From the NCBI GenBank assembly GCA_964545075.1, contig CAZJFS010000046.1, forward strand, positions 1-25,881: DNA of 25,881 nt, read 5' to 3'. How positions within the stretch are numbered: position 1 is the stretch's first letter; every line of letters begins with the position of its first letter. A program made the position numbers and the translations under genes. This stretch comes from DAOPXV01 sp035352535. GTDB lineage: Bacteria > Muiribacteriota > UBA9980. The notes beneath the pieces are model-generated. The model had not been told where the DNA came from. It made no database searches and worked only from the letters and a program-made list of their open reading frames with translations. This document shows, piece by piece, positions 1 through 8,285 of this stretch.

Positions 1-369
1 GAAAATTATTTTTACCCGGCGCAAGCGAAAAAACAAGCCTGTGGCGCTAACATGAAAACAATCGAAAACGCCGCCGAAATGTATATCATGGAAAATGAAA
101 ATAAACCTCCGGCCTCTCTGGAAGAGCTTTTTTCAAAAAAACTGCTGTATTCGATCCCGAAGTGTCCGGGCGCCACCTTTCGCAATATAAGCTTTCTGAA
201 ATCAACCGATTACGCCGTTAACTCTCAACGGCCTTATGAAATGATACCGTATCAGGATGATAAAAAAGAATTCCACGTGGATGTCAAATGCGACATTCAC
301 GGCCTCTTATCGAAGCAGGAAACGGATGATAAATATACGGGCGCGCCGAAATACGCGATGCATTATTAA
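1..369 (+). CDS. Type IV pilin / pseudopilin-like protein, C-terminal part (5' end outside window)
   Basis: The reading frame is open from the first base of the window, so the ATG at 52 is probably internal and the gene starts upstream. The visible part begins with a segment containing AKKQACGANMKTIENAAEMY, followed by SLEELFSKKLL and SIPKCPG. This 'lysine-rich helix, Cys, ANM-TIE-A-EMY, then a pass through LxxLxxxxLL-x-IPxCP' pattern is what follows the N-terminal helix in short pilin-like proteins of several uncultured phyla. Those proteins would be exported and processed by a prepilin peptidase. The hydrophobic N-terminal helix and cleavage site that would prove this lie outside the window. 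The C-terminal part, with a CDIHG motif near the end, is compatible with a small beta domain. The assignment is by pattern only; another exported protein with a similar helix is possible. Confidence 0.6.
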   Translation, partial: ENYFYPAQAKKQACGANMKTIENAAEMYIMENENKPPASLEELFSKKLLYSIPKCPGATFRNISFLKSTDYAVNSQRPYEMIPYQDDKKEFHVDVKCDIHGLLSKQETDDKYTGAPKYAMHY

Positions 370-402
370 CTATGATATTTTAAACGAGGAAAGTGAGTTT
401 AA

Positions 403-1338
403 ATGAAAAATCGTGTTTTTAGTTTTTTCTTTTTTTTGGCGTTGATATCGTTTTCGCTTAACGTTGCGTTCGCCGCGACTTTTGATGGCGGCGGTTTTCC
501 GATGGACAAAAAAGCGAGTTGGAAATACGGCGGAACCGTATCCAGAAGCGAAGGCGGCGAAAAGGTAAAGGAATATAAGATTGAAATTAAAATGGAGATC
601 CTCGAGATCATAGACCGCGGCAACGTGACCGCCGCCGTTATAAAAGGCCATCCGTTCGATTCGCTGTCCATCGATGAAAAGGGCGAATGCGAAAGAGGAA
701 ACTATATTTTAATAAGATCCGGGCGCGATAAATATTACCTGATATCGGGCGAAGCGTATCCTGAAACGCTCAAAAAACTCAAGGACGGGGAAGATGTTTT
801 AGCCGGCATAGTTAAGGAGGGCGATATATTCCTCGAAACGCCGCTATATGAAGGGAAAAATTTCGGCGAGGCCGAACAGATAACCAGGTCGGACAACTCT
901 TATTGCTGGTACGTCGAAACAAGCTCGGAGATCGAGCTGAAAAATATAAAGGGCGTTGATACCGCCGGAAAAATTCGTCAATTTGAAATAAAATACAGGA
1001 CGAATCCGGACGTTCAAATAATGAATTTCGCGCCCGGTTTCGGGATCACCGGATATTCGTACAGTCATAATGGTACGCCGCATAACGTCAGCTTGAAGCT
1101 CGTCGAATATGAGCCGGGAAAAGCGTCTGAAAAAGGGATTTTATCAAAAGAAGAAGCCCTTAAAATCGCCGAATCCGAATGCGCGAAAAAAGGATACGAA
1201 TGGAAAAAGCCGAATTTGATCGATAAAGGCGATTTTTACGATATCACCACGAATTTCGGATCGCTTGGAAATAACGCTTACGTGAAGGTAAACAAGGCCG
1301 ACGGAAAAGTGCTGGATATACGCCGCGTCGGGCCTTAA
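403..1338 (+). CDS. Exported protein of unknown function with C-terminal PepSY-like domain
   Basis: A 311-residue protein with a clear signal peptide (Lys-Arg start, Phe/Leu-rich core, cleavage likely after VAFA near residue 24). The start at 403 is supported by a GAGGA-type ribosome site about ten bases upstream. Residues about 30-240 look like a beta-rich domain with no motif I recognise. The last ~66 residues (SKEEALKIAESECAKKGYEW ... VNKADGKVLDIRRV) have the alternating helix and strand pattern of PepSY domains, which are often inhibitory or regulatory domains of secreted proteins. It lies 33 bases after the pilin-like gene on the same strand and could be co-transcribed with it. The PepSY-like call is by eye; no function is claimed for the N-terminal part. 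Confidence 0.7.
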   Translation: MKNRVFSFFFFLALISFSLNVAFAATFDGGGFPMDKKASWKYGGTVSRSEGGEKVKEYKIEIKMEILEIIDRGNVTAAVIKGHPFDSLSIDEKGECERGNYILIRSGRDKYYLISGEAYPETLKKLKDGEDVLAGIVKEGDIFLETPLYEGKNFGEAEQITRSDNSYCWYVETSSEIELKNIKGVDTAGKIRQFEIKYRTNPDVQIMNFAPGFGITGYSYSHNGTPHNVSLKLVEYEPGKASEKGILSKEEALKIAESECAKKGYEWKKPNLIDKGDFYDITTNFGSLGNNAYVKVNKADGKVLDIRRVGP

Positions 1339-1414
1339 ATATTAGCCGAACCATTTAGTTTTATAAATCGTTATTTAATATAAAAAAATTTATGATTATG
1401 AAAAGGCGGCTCAA

Positions 1415-2647
1415 ATGATTAGTAAAATGAAACTTGGAATGAAATTGATGCTTTCAATGTTTGCTATGATGTTGGTTATAATAATGATAAGCAGGGCGGG
1501 CTATAAAGGCATCGGCGACGCGGCTAAATACTATAACGTGATAGTGGATGTCAAAATGCCCGGCATTGAAGCGTTAATGACGATAAAGGAAGGGCGGTCG
1601 TCGGTTATAATTGGAGAGCGCGCTATAATCTACAATAAGTTCATGGCTGATTCCAAGATCAGGGAAGCCCAGGCTAAATGGATTGAGGGGGCTTTCGATC
1701 GCATAGATAAGGCGTGGAAAAAATACGAACCGCTGCCGCAGACCGAGCTCGGGAAACGGATATGGCCCAAATTCGTCGATGAATATAAGATATGGAAGGA
1801 AAAGCATCTTCAATTGATCAAAATAGCCGACGAGAGAAACAAGCTTTATGACGCGGGCGTAGCGCTTGCCGACCCTAAATTTTCGGAGTTTGAGGACCGG
1901 CTGGTAAAGGCGTCGCTCGAGGCCAGGACTGAGTATTTAAACTGTCAGAAGTTTCTTGACGAGTTGATCGAGGAAAATAATAAGGACGCGTTGGAAGCGG
2001 GTAAAATCGCCCGCAATACCGGTGAAGACGTTTTGAGCTCGATGATAAGCTATATTATGTTAGGCTTGATTATAATGATAATAATCAGCGTTCTTTTATC
2101 GAAAAATATTAACGATATTATAAAATCCGTCATATCTGAAGTTGACGGCCTTATAGCCGCCGCTAAAATTGAAAAGTTTGAAGTACGCGGCGATCTGGAA
2201 AAGGTTAATCATGAATTCAGGCCGGTTATCGCTGGAATTAATGAGGCATTTGACAGCGTCGTCAATAAAATATTCTGGTTCGAGCAATTGCTTGATTCGA
2301 TCCCATTTCCTATATCGGTCACCGATAACAATATGAGCTGGACATTTATAAATAAGCCGGTTGAGCAGCTTTTGAGTATTAAAAGAAGGGACGTTATTGG
2401 AAAGCAATGCAATAATTGGGGCGCGGGAATATGCAAGAGCGATAACTGCGGCATTGAGAAGCTCAGAAAAGGCATCAACCAGACCGTGTTCGCTCAGCTG
2501 GGCATGAATTTTCAGGTCGATACATCCTATATCAAAAATATAAAAGGCGAAAATATAGGCCATAGGAAGTCGTTCAGGATATCACGGCGCGCGTTAAATC
2601 GATGGATTACACGAACGCCGAGATTGACAGGCTGGCGGGTAATTTGA
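1415..2647 (+). CDS. Methyl-accepting chemotaxis protein, N-terminal half (broken by frameshift)
   Basis: This half carries a first membrane helix (about residues 8-26), a helical periplasmic sensor region of four-helix-bundle type (about 30-205), a second membrane helix (about 210-230) and a PAS-like domain (about 287-383) with SIPFPISVTD and a Cys pair (GICKSDNCG). After residue 383 (base 2563) the frame leaves the family pattern and continues as unrelated residues until the stop at 2647. The proper continuation, EVVQDITARVKSMD, is found one frame over, starting at base 2566. One base is therefore missing at about 2564-2565 compared with an intact chemoreceptor. An AAGG ribosome site precedes the ATG. 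As read, the product would be membrane-anchored but without a signalling domain. Assembly or sequencing error is the main alternative to true gene decay. Confidence 0.85.
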   Translation: MISKMKLGMKLMLSMFAMMLVIIMISRAGYKGIGDAAKYYNVIVDVKMPGIEALMTIKEGRSSVIIGERAIIYNKFMADSKIREAQAKWIEGAFDRIDKAWKKYEPLPQTELGKRIWPKFVDEYKIWKEKHLQLIKIADERNKLYDAGVALADPKFSEFEDRLVKASLEARTEYLNCQKFLDELIEENNKDALEAGKIARNTGEDVLSSMISYIMLGLIIMIIISVLLSKNINDIIKSVISEVDGLIAAAKIEKFEVRGDLEKVNHEFRPVIAGINEAFDSVVNKIFWFEQLLDSIPFPISVTDNNMSWTFINKPVEQLLSIKRRDVIGKQCNNWGAGICKSDNCGIEKLRKGINQTVFAQLGMNFQVDTSYIKNIKGENIGHRKSFRISRRALNRWITRTPRLTGWRVI

Positions 2648-3849
2648 GACTTTTAAGCGCGGGTAATCTTAATCTTGATTTTAGCGTGGCCGAAGGCGAT
2701 AAATATACGGTAAATGAAAAAGCTAATTTTATTAAAATAAATGAGAGCATGAAGCAGGTTAAGGATTCGATCGAGCATTTATTAAACGACGCGAATATGC
2801 TGGTTGAAGCTTCATCCAATGGCGAACTTTCGATAAGGGCGGATGTCTCGAAACATCAGGGAAGCTACAAATTGATAATAGAGGGCATGAATAATACGGT
2901 AGGCGCGATTGTAGGCGCTACTACGGAAGTAATGAGATGTCTCGGCGAGATGGTCAAAGGAAATCTCGATATTGAAATGAAAGGCGATTTTCAGGGCGAT
3001 TTGCTGGAAATGAAAAATTCCATGAATTCGACGTTAGATTCAATAAATGAAATATTAAATCATGTTTCAACGGCTGTAGATCAGGTAAACACCGGCTCGA
3101 GGCAAGTCTCTGACGCCAGCCAGTCGCTTTCACAAACGGCTACCGAATCCGCAAGCTCGCTTGAAGAAATCAGTTCATCTATGCAGGAAATTAGTTCCCA
3201 GACGGGTCAGAACGCTGAAAACGCTAACCAGGCAAAGTTACTTGCGGATGAAACTAAATTAATAGCTGAAGAAGGAAGTTCGCAGATGACGCAGATGACC
3301 TCAGCGATGTTTGAAATAAATGAATCGGCGTCCAGCGTTTCGAAGATAATCAAGTCGATAGACGAAATAGCCTTCCAGACGAACCTTCTGGCGTTGAATG
3401 CCGCGGTGGAAGCGGCACGCGCCGGAAAACACGGAAAAGGGTTTACCGTCGTCGCCGAGGAAGTCAGAAATCTGGCTCAGAGAAGCGCGAAAGCGGCCAA
3501 AGAAACCGCTGAAATGATTGAAAATTCAATTAAAAAAACCGACGCCGGAACTAAAATAGCTAATAATACTTCCGACGCTCTTAATGAAATCGTTAAAAGC
3601 GTTACGAAAGTTACCGATCTTATAGGCGAAATAGCTTCGGCTTCCAGGGAACAGACCAGCGGCATCTCACAGATAAATCAAGGTCTCGGCCAGGTAGATA
3701 AGGTGACCCAGCAGAATACGGCTACCGCCGAGGAAGCGGCCGCGGCCTCCGAGCAACTTTCAAGTCAGGCCGTAGAATTAAGAGGCATGCTTGAGAAATT
3801 CAATCTGAAAAATGAACGTTCCGTGAACGCTTATGTTACAAAAAATTAA
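2602..3849 (+). CDS. Methyl-accepting chemotaxis protein, cytoplasmic signalling half (other side of the frameshift)
   Basis: The coding sequence continues the preceding chemoreceptor in the neighbouring frame; family-like residues begin at base 2566, just after a stop at 2563-2565. It holds HAMP-like segments (LRLLSAGNLNLDF and, further on, MVKGNLDIEMKGDF) and then the long coiled-coil methyl-accepting domain. The highly conserved hairpin tip, IDEIAFQTNLLALNAAVEAA followed by RAGKHGKGF-VVAEEVRNLA, is intact and would contact CheA and CheW. There is no C-terminal CheR/CheB-tethering pentapeptide. No other chemotaxis gene is in the window, so this is an orphan receptor. Whether this half is translated alone is unknown: its ATG at 2602 has no obvious ribosome site. 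A single-base repair would give one protein of about 811 residues. Confidence 0.85.
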   Translation: MDYTNAEIDRLAGNLRLLSAGNLNLDFSVAEGDKYTVNEKANFIKINESMKQVKDSIEHLLNDANMLVEASSNGELSIRADVSKHQGSYKLIIEGMNNTVGAIVGATTEVMRCLGEMVKGNLDIEMKGDFQGDLLEMKNSMNSTLDSINEILNHVSTAVDQVNTGSRQVSDASQSLSQTATESASSLEEISSSMQEISSQTGQNAENANQAKLLADETKLIAEEGSSQMTQMTSAMFEINESASSVSKIIKSIDEIAFQTNLLALNAAVEAARAGKHGKGFTVVAEEVRNLAQRSAKAAKETAEMIENSIKKTDAGTKIANNTSDALNEIVKSVTKVTDLIGEIASASREQTSGISQINQGLGQVDKVTQQNTATAEEAAAASEQLSSQAVELRGMLEKFNLKNERSVNAYVTKN

Positions 3850-3880
3850 GTATTAATCTGAAAATACAATTAAAATAGAT

Positions 3881-3935
3881 ATAGCCCGATTGTCAACTCT
3901 CAATTGAGTTTTGGCGGTCGGGCTATAAATTTTTG
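3881..3935 (+). terminator. Rho-independent terminator after the chemoreceptor
   Basis: The arms ATAGCCCGA (3881-3889) and TCGGGCTAT (3918-3926) pair perfectly. Between them is a second short hairpin, AACTC/GAGTT, around CTCAATTGAG. The outer arm is followed by AAATTTTT. The position just after the chemoreceptor stop and before the next gene fits a terminator. Confidence 0.7.
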
Positions 3936-4093
3936 GATGCGGCCGGATTGCGTGGCGTCCCCGAAAAATCTTATTTATGACGGCAATATAAAAATTTTAA
4001 AAAAATCAAACAAAATTAATTTTAAATGGATATTCCTATCAATTGATCAGTTTTGTTTTGTTTATTTTTTTATAAAATGCAGGGGGAATATTA

Positions 4094-5362
4094 ATGGCGA
4101 AGAGGGGTAATTTAACTGTTTTATTTGCGATGATCATGCTGATTTTAATGTCGGGTAATGTTTGGGCCGGAAAACGCGGAGGTTCCTTCGACGGTTGTAA
4201 CGATGCCGGCGAACCAAAAGCCATTAAAGATTGGACGGTTCTTGTATTTTTAAATGCCGATAACGATCTTGACCGCTATGGCGTAACAGACGTTAATGAA
4301 ATGGAAAAAGTCGGCTCGACCGATCGTATGAATGTCGTAGTTCTTCTTGACCGTCAATACGGAGTCGCCCGGAAGCTTTATATCACAAAAGATAGCGATG
4401 AAAACAATATCACTTCACAGGTCGTTGAAGAACTCGGCGATTACGATATGGGCAGTTATAAGAATTTAGTCGATTTCGTGGCATGGGGCGTCAAAAACTA
4501 TCCGGCCAAACATTACGTGGTCGATATCTGGAACCATGGTTCGGGCTGGTGGAAAAACAGGGCAATCACGATCAAAGGCATTTCTTATGACGATCAGTCG
4601 GGCAATCATATTACGGTACCCCAGCTTGGCGAAGCTATGGCTTCAATATATCAAATTCTTGGCAAAAGGCTTGACATTCTTGCGATGGACGCATGCTTGA
4701 TGCAGATGGCTGAAGTTTGCTATGAATTTAAAGATTATGTGCGCTTCTGTTCCGCGTCGGAAGACAGCGAACCTTGCGATGGATATACTTATGATGATTT
4801 TCTCGGCGCGCTGGCCAAAGACCCTTCGATGGACGCTTCCGTTTTAGTGAAAGTAATGGCGCAGTCTTATACAGCTCACTATGCGGCTAAGAATGAATCC
4901 TGCACGCAGTCGGTTTTAGATCTTACGCAGCTTGACTCATTCATCGCTAAATTAAACCAGCTATGCGCGAAACTCAACGGGCTTATGCCGGATAAAACGG
5001 TCGTTGCCGCTATTAGAAACCAGGTCCGGGTTAACGCACAGGCTTTCTACTTAAAAACAAATATCGATCTCGGCCATTTCTTGACGTTAGTTCAAAACAA
5101 TGTTAAAAACGTCGAAGTCCAGGCTCTCGCTGCTGAAGCGCTCGCGCTTTATGGCGCGGGTCAGAACCCGCTTATATCAGGTAATTATATTAACGGCGCA
5201 TCGATGAAAAACGCCACGGGCCTGGCCATACACTTTCATTCGACCATGATCCCTGGAAAAGACTACGAAACAAATAAATTTGCCCGGGAAACCAACTGGC
5301 TGCCATTCTTAAAAACATACATTACGGCTGCCGCGTCGTATGACTGGTATGAAAAACATTAA
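4094..5362 (+). CDS. Secreted clostripain-family cysteine peptidase (family C11)
   Basis: A 422-residue protein with a signal peptide (cleavage likely after VWA, residue 25). The C11 catalytic pair is visible: His148 in DIWNHGSGW and Cys201 in LDILAMDACLMQMAEV. The upstream strand with VFLNADNDLDRYG also matches the family. Clostripain-type enzymes are calcium-activated cysteine peptidases cutting after arginine (or lysine) and often mature by self-cleavage; that is family knowledge. No extra C-terminal anchor or secretion domain follows the catalytic domain, so it is probably released into the periplasm or medium. A GGGGG-type ribosome site lies 8-12 bases before the ATG. It appears to be a single-gene unit, after a terminator on one side and convergent with the metalloprotease gene on the other. 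The predicted Arg-P1 serpin at 15.2 kb is a notable companion. Confidence 0.88.
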   Translation: MAKRGNLTVLFAMIMLILMSGNVWAGKRGGSFDGCNDAGEPKAIKDWTVLVFLNADNDLDRYGVTDVNEMEKVGSTDRMNVVVLLDRQYGVARKLYITKDSDENNITSQVVEELGDYDMGSYKNLVDFVAWGVKNYPAKHYVVDIWNHGSGWWKNRAITIKGISYDDQSGNHITVPQLGEAMASIYQILGKRLDILAMDACLMQMAEVCYEFKDYVRFCSASEDSEPCDGYTYDDFLGALAKDPSMDASVLVKVMAQSYTAHYAAKNESCTQSVLDLTQLDSFIAKLNQLCAKLNGLMPDKTVVAAIRNQVRVNAQAFYLKTNIDLGHFLTLVQNNVKNVEVQALAAEALALYGAGQNPLISGNYINGASMKNATGLAIHFHSTMIPGKDYETNKFARETNWLPFLKTYITAAASYDWYEKH

Positions 5363-5447
5363 TAAGCTCAAAAAAGATTTATAAATTGAGTATGCCGATT
5401 ATTATGCGCCGCCCGTATTAAATGGAAAATAGCGCCTTGTTTTAGCT

Positions 5448-6983
5448 TTATTTGGTTACGCTTCCGGATTTAAGCTTCAGGTTCATTTCATTGATCCTTA
5501 AGCTCTGTAGAGGTTTCCCTGTTTTTTTAGACGTTCTGACGGCCTGAGCGGGAGCTGTTTTTGAAGTGAGTTCGACCGGCGCCGTCGATGAGACTCCGGC
5601 AATATGATCTCTGGCGGTTCTTTCGGCAAGGCCCGCGTCGCCGGCGGCGAACATGAACGCTCTTATGCCGGATATTAGTTCGGATACTTCGGTCATACGG
5701 TTATTATTAGCTCGGACCTGCTTGATGACCAGCGCTTCGATCTCTTTGTTGGTGTCTTCTTTGAATTTCGCGTAAGCTTGCGGGTTTTCACGCGCGAATA
5801 TTTTTAAAAAAGTTTCGAGGCAGGGAGACTTTATGAAATCGGGGTTGGATTTCACTTTTACAATCGCGCGGTAGCCTTCGTATGGATCGGCATAAGACAT
5901 TGCCACCCTGTGAAGCACTTTTGCTATAAAAAATTCGGTGTTTTGAAGCTCCGTGGGCGATTTGAGGATTTCGGTCCATGTGAGTTCCGCTTTGACCTCG
6001 ACGCTGTCTTCGATAACTTTATAACCCATCTTGGTGGCCTGAAAATCGTCGTCCGCTATACCGTATGCGTCATGGGTCGGCGACGTGAAAAAGCTTCCCG
6101 AGAACTCGGCGAACCCTTCCTCAAAAGCGGTCTGAGAATTCGTCGTCTTTCTAAACCAGTGCGAGGACGGCATCGGATCGCCTTTACTTACGAATTCGAC
6201 GACCTTGCTGTCATTGGCTATGGTGCCGTCGATAACGAAATAAGGGTTTGAATCTTTGTAATTGGTGCTGACATTGCGCAGGCCGGTAGTGTTATCGCTT
6301 ATCATATGGCCGGTTTCGTGGGCCAGGGTGATGAGATTCCACAATTTTTCTTCGTTTGTGGCGATGCCTTCGAGCGTTGATTGCTGCATTAAAATAGAGG
6401 CTGGAACGCTGACGGTTTTTCCGTTTTTATCTTTATATTCGAGCGTCCATGGCTGCATGCAGCTTGTGGTTTCGTTCGGGTTCTGGCCGATTATTATCGT
6501 TAAAGGCGGTATTTTTTGAGAATCTATTTTCTGTATCTCGGTTTTAGCGTAATTTATCGTGGCCTTTACCGAGCGTGACGGAGATTTTCCGGGTTTTACG
6601 CTGGCTTCGGCATCGGCTATTTTTTTTACAAATTCGGCTTTTTGAGCTTCGAATCTCTGGCGGTAACTTTCTTTATAAAATTCAATCATTTTTTTGAATT
6701 CGGCGTTATCCTGAAGCATCGTATAAGCGGTATTTACTCCTGCGAGAACCTTCGGATTTCTGACCTTTTCGGTCGAGGCGATGCTGTATTCGTTATTCGC
6801 GCCTTTTATGACGAAAGCAAAATCATCATTTGCGAACGTGACGGAAACGCTCTGCGTTTCGGCGTTGTCTGAAATGCGCTGACTTTCAGCGTAAGATATC
6901 GAGAGCGGAGAAGATGAAAGAGTGAAAACGAGAACGAGCAGTAATAAAAGCGGGGAAAATCCGGTTCTTCTATCTTTTATCAT
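5448..6983 (-). CDS. Exported zinc metalloprotease-like protein (HETGH motif)
   Basis: A 511-residue protein with a strong signal peptide (Leu-rich core, cleavage likely after ISYA near residue 32). Residues 222-226 are HETGH inside LITLAHETGHMISDN, a classic zincin HExxH helix. A likely third zinc ligand or supporting acid lies in EEGFAEF at 288-294, a glutamate-bearing helix about 65 residues downstream, as in gluzincins. The exact peptidase family is not clear to me. Residues about 95-160 are charged and helical. The C-terminal ~60 residues are low-complexity, rich in Ala, Thr and Lys. The start is supported by GGAGA upstream. It lies 16 bases after the exported protein gene on the same strand, so the two are probably one transcript. 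The substrate is unknown. Confidence 0.75.
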   Translation of the reverse strand: MIKDRRTGFSPLLLLLVLVFTLSSSPLSISYAESQRISDNAETQSVSVTFANDDFAFVIKGANNEYSIASTEKVRNPKVLAGVNTAYTMLQDNAEFKKMIEFYKESYRQRFEAQKAEFVKKIADAEASVKPGKSPSRSVKATINYAKTEIQKIDSQKIPPLTIIIGQNPNETTSCMQPWTLEYKDKNGKTVSVPASILMQQSTLEGIATNEEKLWNLITLAHETGHMISDNTTGLRNVSTNYKDSNPYFVIDGTIANDSKVVEFVSKGDPMPSSHWFRKTTNSQTAFEEGFAEFSGSFFTSPTHDAYGIADDDFQATKMGYKVIEDSVEVKAELTWTEILKSPTELQNTEFFIAKVLHRVAMSYADPYEGYRAIVKVKSNPDFIKSPCLETFLKIFARENPQAYAKFKEDTNKEIEALVIKQVRANNNRMTEVSELISGIRAFMFAAGDAGLAERTARDHIAGVSSTAPVELTSKTAPAQAVRTSKKTGKPLQSLRINEMNLKLKSGSVTK

Positions 6984-6999
6984 AAATTATCTCCATAAA

Positions 7000-8124
7000 T
7001 TATCGAATGATAATGCCGTTATTCATTGAGGCGGCGCTTTTGAAGTGGTTGACATATTCCGGATTTCTAAGCGCTTTTGCCATCACGCCGGCGTTATAAC
7101 AAATATAAGCGCCGAGCCTTTTTTTTAAAGTTTCATCAATTTTCTGTGCGTTAATTATTTTTATAAATTCGGCCATTTTATTATAAGCCTCTTTTTTATT
7201 GCCTTTTTTGAATTCATTTATATAAAAATAATTAAAATACGATACCATGTTTATCAATGTGCTATTAATATTATACCTGATTATTTGGAAATTGGGCTCG
7301 GTTTTATTAAAATTGTTTAAATATTTTATCTGCTCGAATAATAATATTGGATTTATAAGGCTGATTGGAACATATTTGGCTTGACTGTTTATTTTTTCAT
7401 CAATAACGCATTGCGCCAGCAGAAAATTTGAAAGATCGACATCATAATCGCATTTTGTATTTTTTATAAAACTGATAAACTCATCAATTTTCATTTCGAA
7501 AATTTCAAGGTATCGCATCTTGAAAGATTCAGAATATGTTTTAGCTTCATCAATATTCATAGTGATTTTCAATATGAATAAATCACTTGAATTTTTTTCA
7601 AAATAACCTTGGGGATTCAGGGCGCATTCTGAATTTGTTACAAACAGGTTTATCGGGACCGATGAAGTATACTTTTTATTCTTCCGGGTGATCATTTCAA
7701 TCATTTTTTTACTTTCAGAGAGTTTATCACTATATTTTCTGGTCACAATTTCAACAAGTTTTTCAGCCGGATATGTTGTGGTGAATTCTATGTATCCGTT
7801 TTCGATGGTTTCTTTTGTTACGCTGAAATTGAAATCGGCGTGGACGGGTTTCATTTGTGAACTTTTAATCGCAACGGTTTTTTCGCCTGTGATCTTAACG
7901 GTTTCAGGCATGACTATTTTAGCCGTGACTTCGAGATCGGCGTTCATCAAGGGTTTGAAAATGAATCTTATCGTTCCGGTCTCGTTTATTTTGCATGGTT
8001 TTAAAAGCTCGGTCGAAACGAAATACCAGGCCGGTTCGGGAAAACCGGGCATCGTAGCCGCCGCCCGCGCCGGCAGGGAAATAATGAGACCTATAATTAT
8101 CAAAACAATCATATATTTGCTCAT
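7000..8124 (-). CDS. Exported protein of unknown function
   Basis: I do not recognise the family. The start is set at 8124 (MSKYMIVLI), not at the ATG 15 bases upstream, because the upstream ATG is itself part of the GGAGG ribosome site that sits eight bases before the chosen ATG. The protein has about 374 residues and a signal peptide ending near PARAAA. The first ~130 residues after it look like a beta-sandwich: strands such as LEVTAKIVMPETVKITGEK. The rest is helical and rich in Lys, Asn, Ile, Tyr and Phe, with TPR-like spacing near the C-terminus (AYNKMAEFIKII; LGAYICYNAGVMAKAL). Base composition is AT-richer than the adjacent larC and metalloprotease genes. It is the first gene of a two-gene unit with the HETGH protease and has its own consensus promoter, so it may support or present that protease; this is inference from position only. 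Confidence 0.72.
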   Translation of the reverse strand: MSKYMIVLIIIGLIISLPARAAATMPGFPEPAWYFVSTELLKPCKINETGTIRFIFKPLMNADLEVTAKIVMPETVKITGEKTVAIKSSQMKPVHADFNFSVTKETIENGYIEFTTTYPAEKLVEIVTRKYSDKLSESKKMIEMITRKNKKYTSSVPINLFVTNSECALNPQGYFEKNSSDLFILKITMNIDEAKTYSESFKMRYLEIFEMKIDEFISFIKNTKCDYDVDLSNFLLAQCVIDEKINSQAKYVPISLINPILLFEQIKYLNNFNKTEPNFQIIRYNINSTLINMVSYFNYFYINEFKKGNKKEAYNKMAEFIKIINAQKIDETLKKRLGAYICYNAGVMAKALRNPEYVNHFKSAASMNNGIIIR

Positions 8125-8145
8125 GTTTAGATCCTCCATTAAAAG

Positions 8146-8174
8146 ATTCAGGCGGCCTATTTTGCCACCTGAAT
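8146..8174 (-). promoter_or_regulatory. Inverted repeat in the 5' leader of the exported-protein/metalloprotease unit
   Basis: ATTCAGGCGGC (8146-8156) and GCCACCTGAAT (8164-8174) form an 11-base stem with one mismatch and a 7-base loop. The repeat lies between the predicted promoter (8188-8216) and the GGAGG ribosome site of the 8124 start. It would therefore be at the very 5' end of the transcript, as a stabilising or regulatory hairpin, or it could be a protein-binding operator. Confidence 0.5.
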
Positions 8175-8187
8175 TGATTTTTATATA

Positions 8188-8216
8188 ATTATATTAAATA
8201 TTTAGAATCGTGTCAA
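8188..8216 (-). promoter_or_regulatory. Consensus sigma-70 promoter for the exported-protein/metalloprotease unit
   Basis: Read on the minus strand: TTGACA (8211-8216), a 17-base spacer, then TATAAT (8188-8193). Both hexamers match the textbook consensus exactly. It points at the gene starting at 8124, about 60 bases downstream. Confidence 0.75.
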
Positions 8217-8285
8217 ATTAAATGTGAGCCTGGCGTCTTGCGGGCTAAAAATAAAAATGAAATTTAAATGATCTATATTTTTGTT

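Noticed and set aside
2555..2610. Programmed frameshifting in the chemoreceptor
   Set aside because: There is no slippery sequence at the junction and chemoreceptors are not known to use it; mutation or assembly error is simpler.
3904..4110. A 68-codon plus-strand frame before the clostripain gene
   Set aside because: It begins inside the terminator hairpin, has no ribosome site, and its AT-rich translation looks like non-coding sequence.
8146..8174. A terminator for larC
   Set aside because: The hairpin lies downstream of a perfect promoter, directly before a ribosome site, and lacks a T-run on the minus strand, so it belongs to the next gene's leader.
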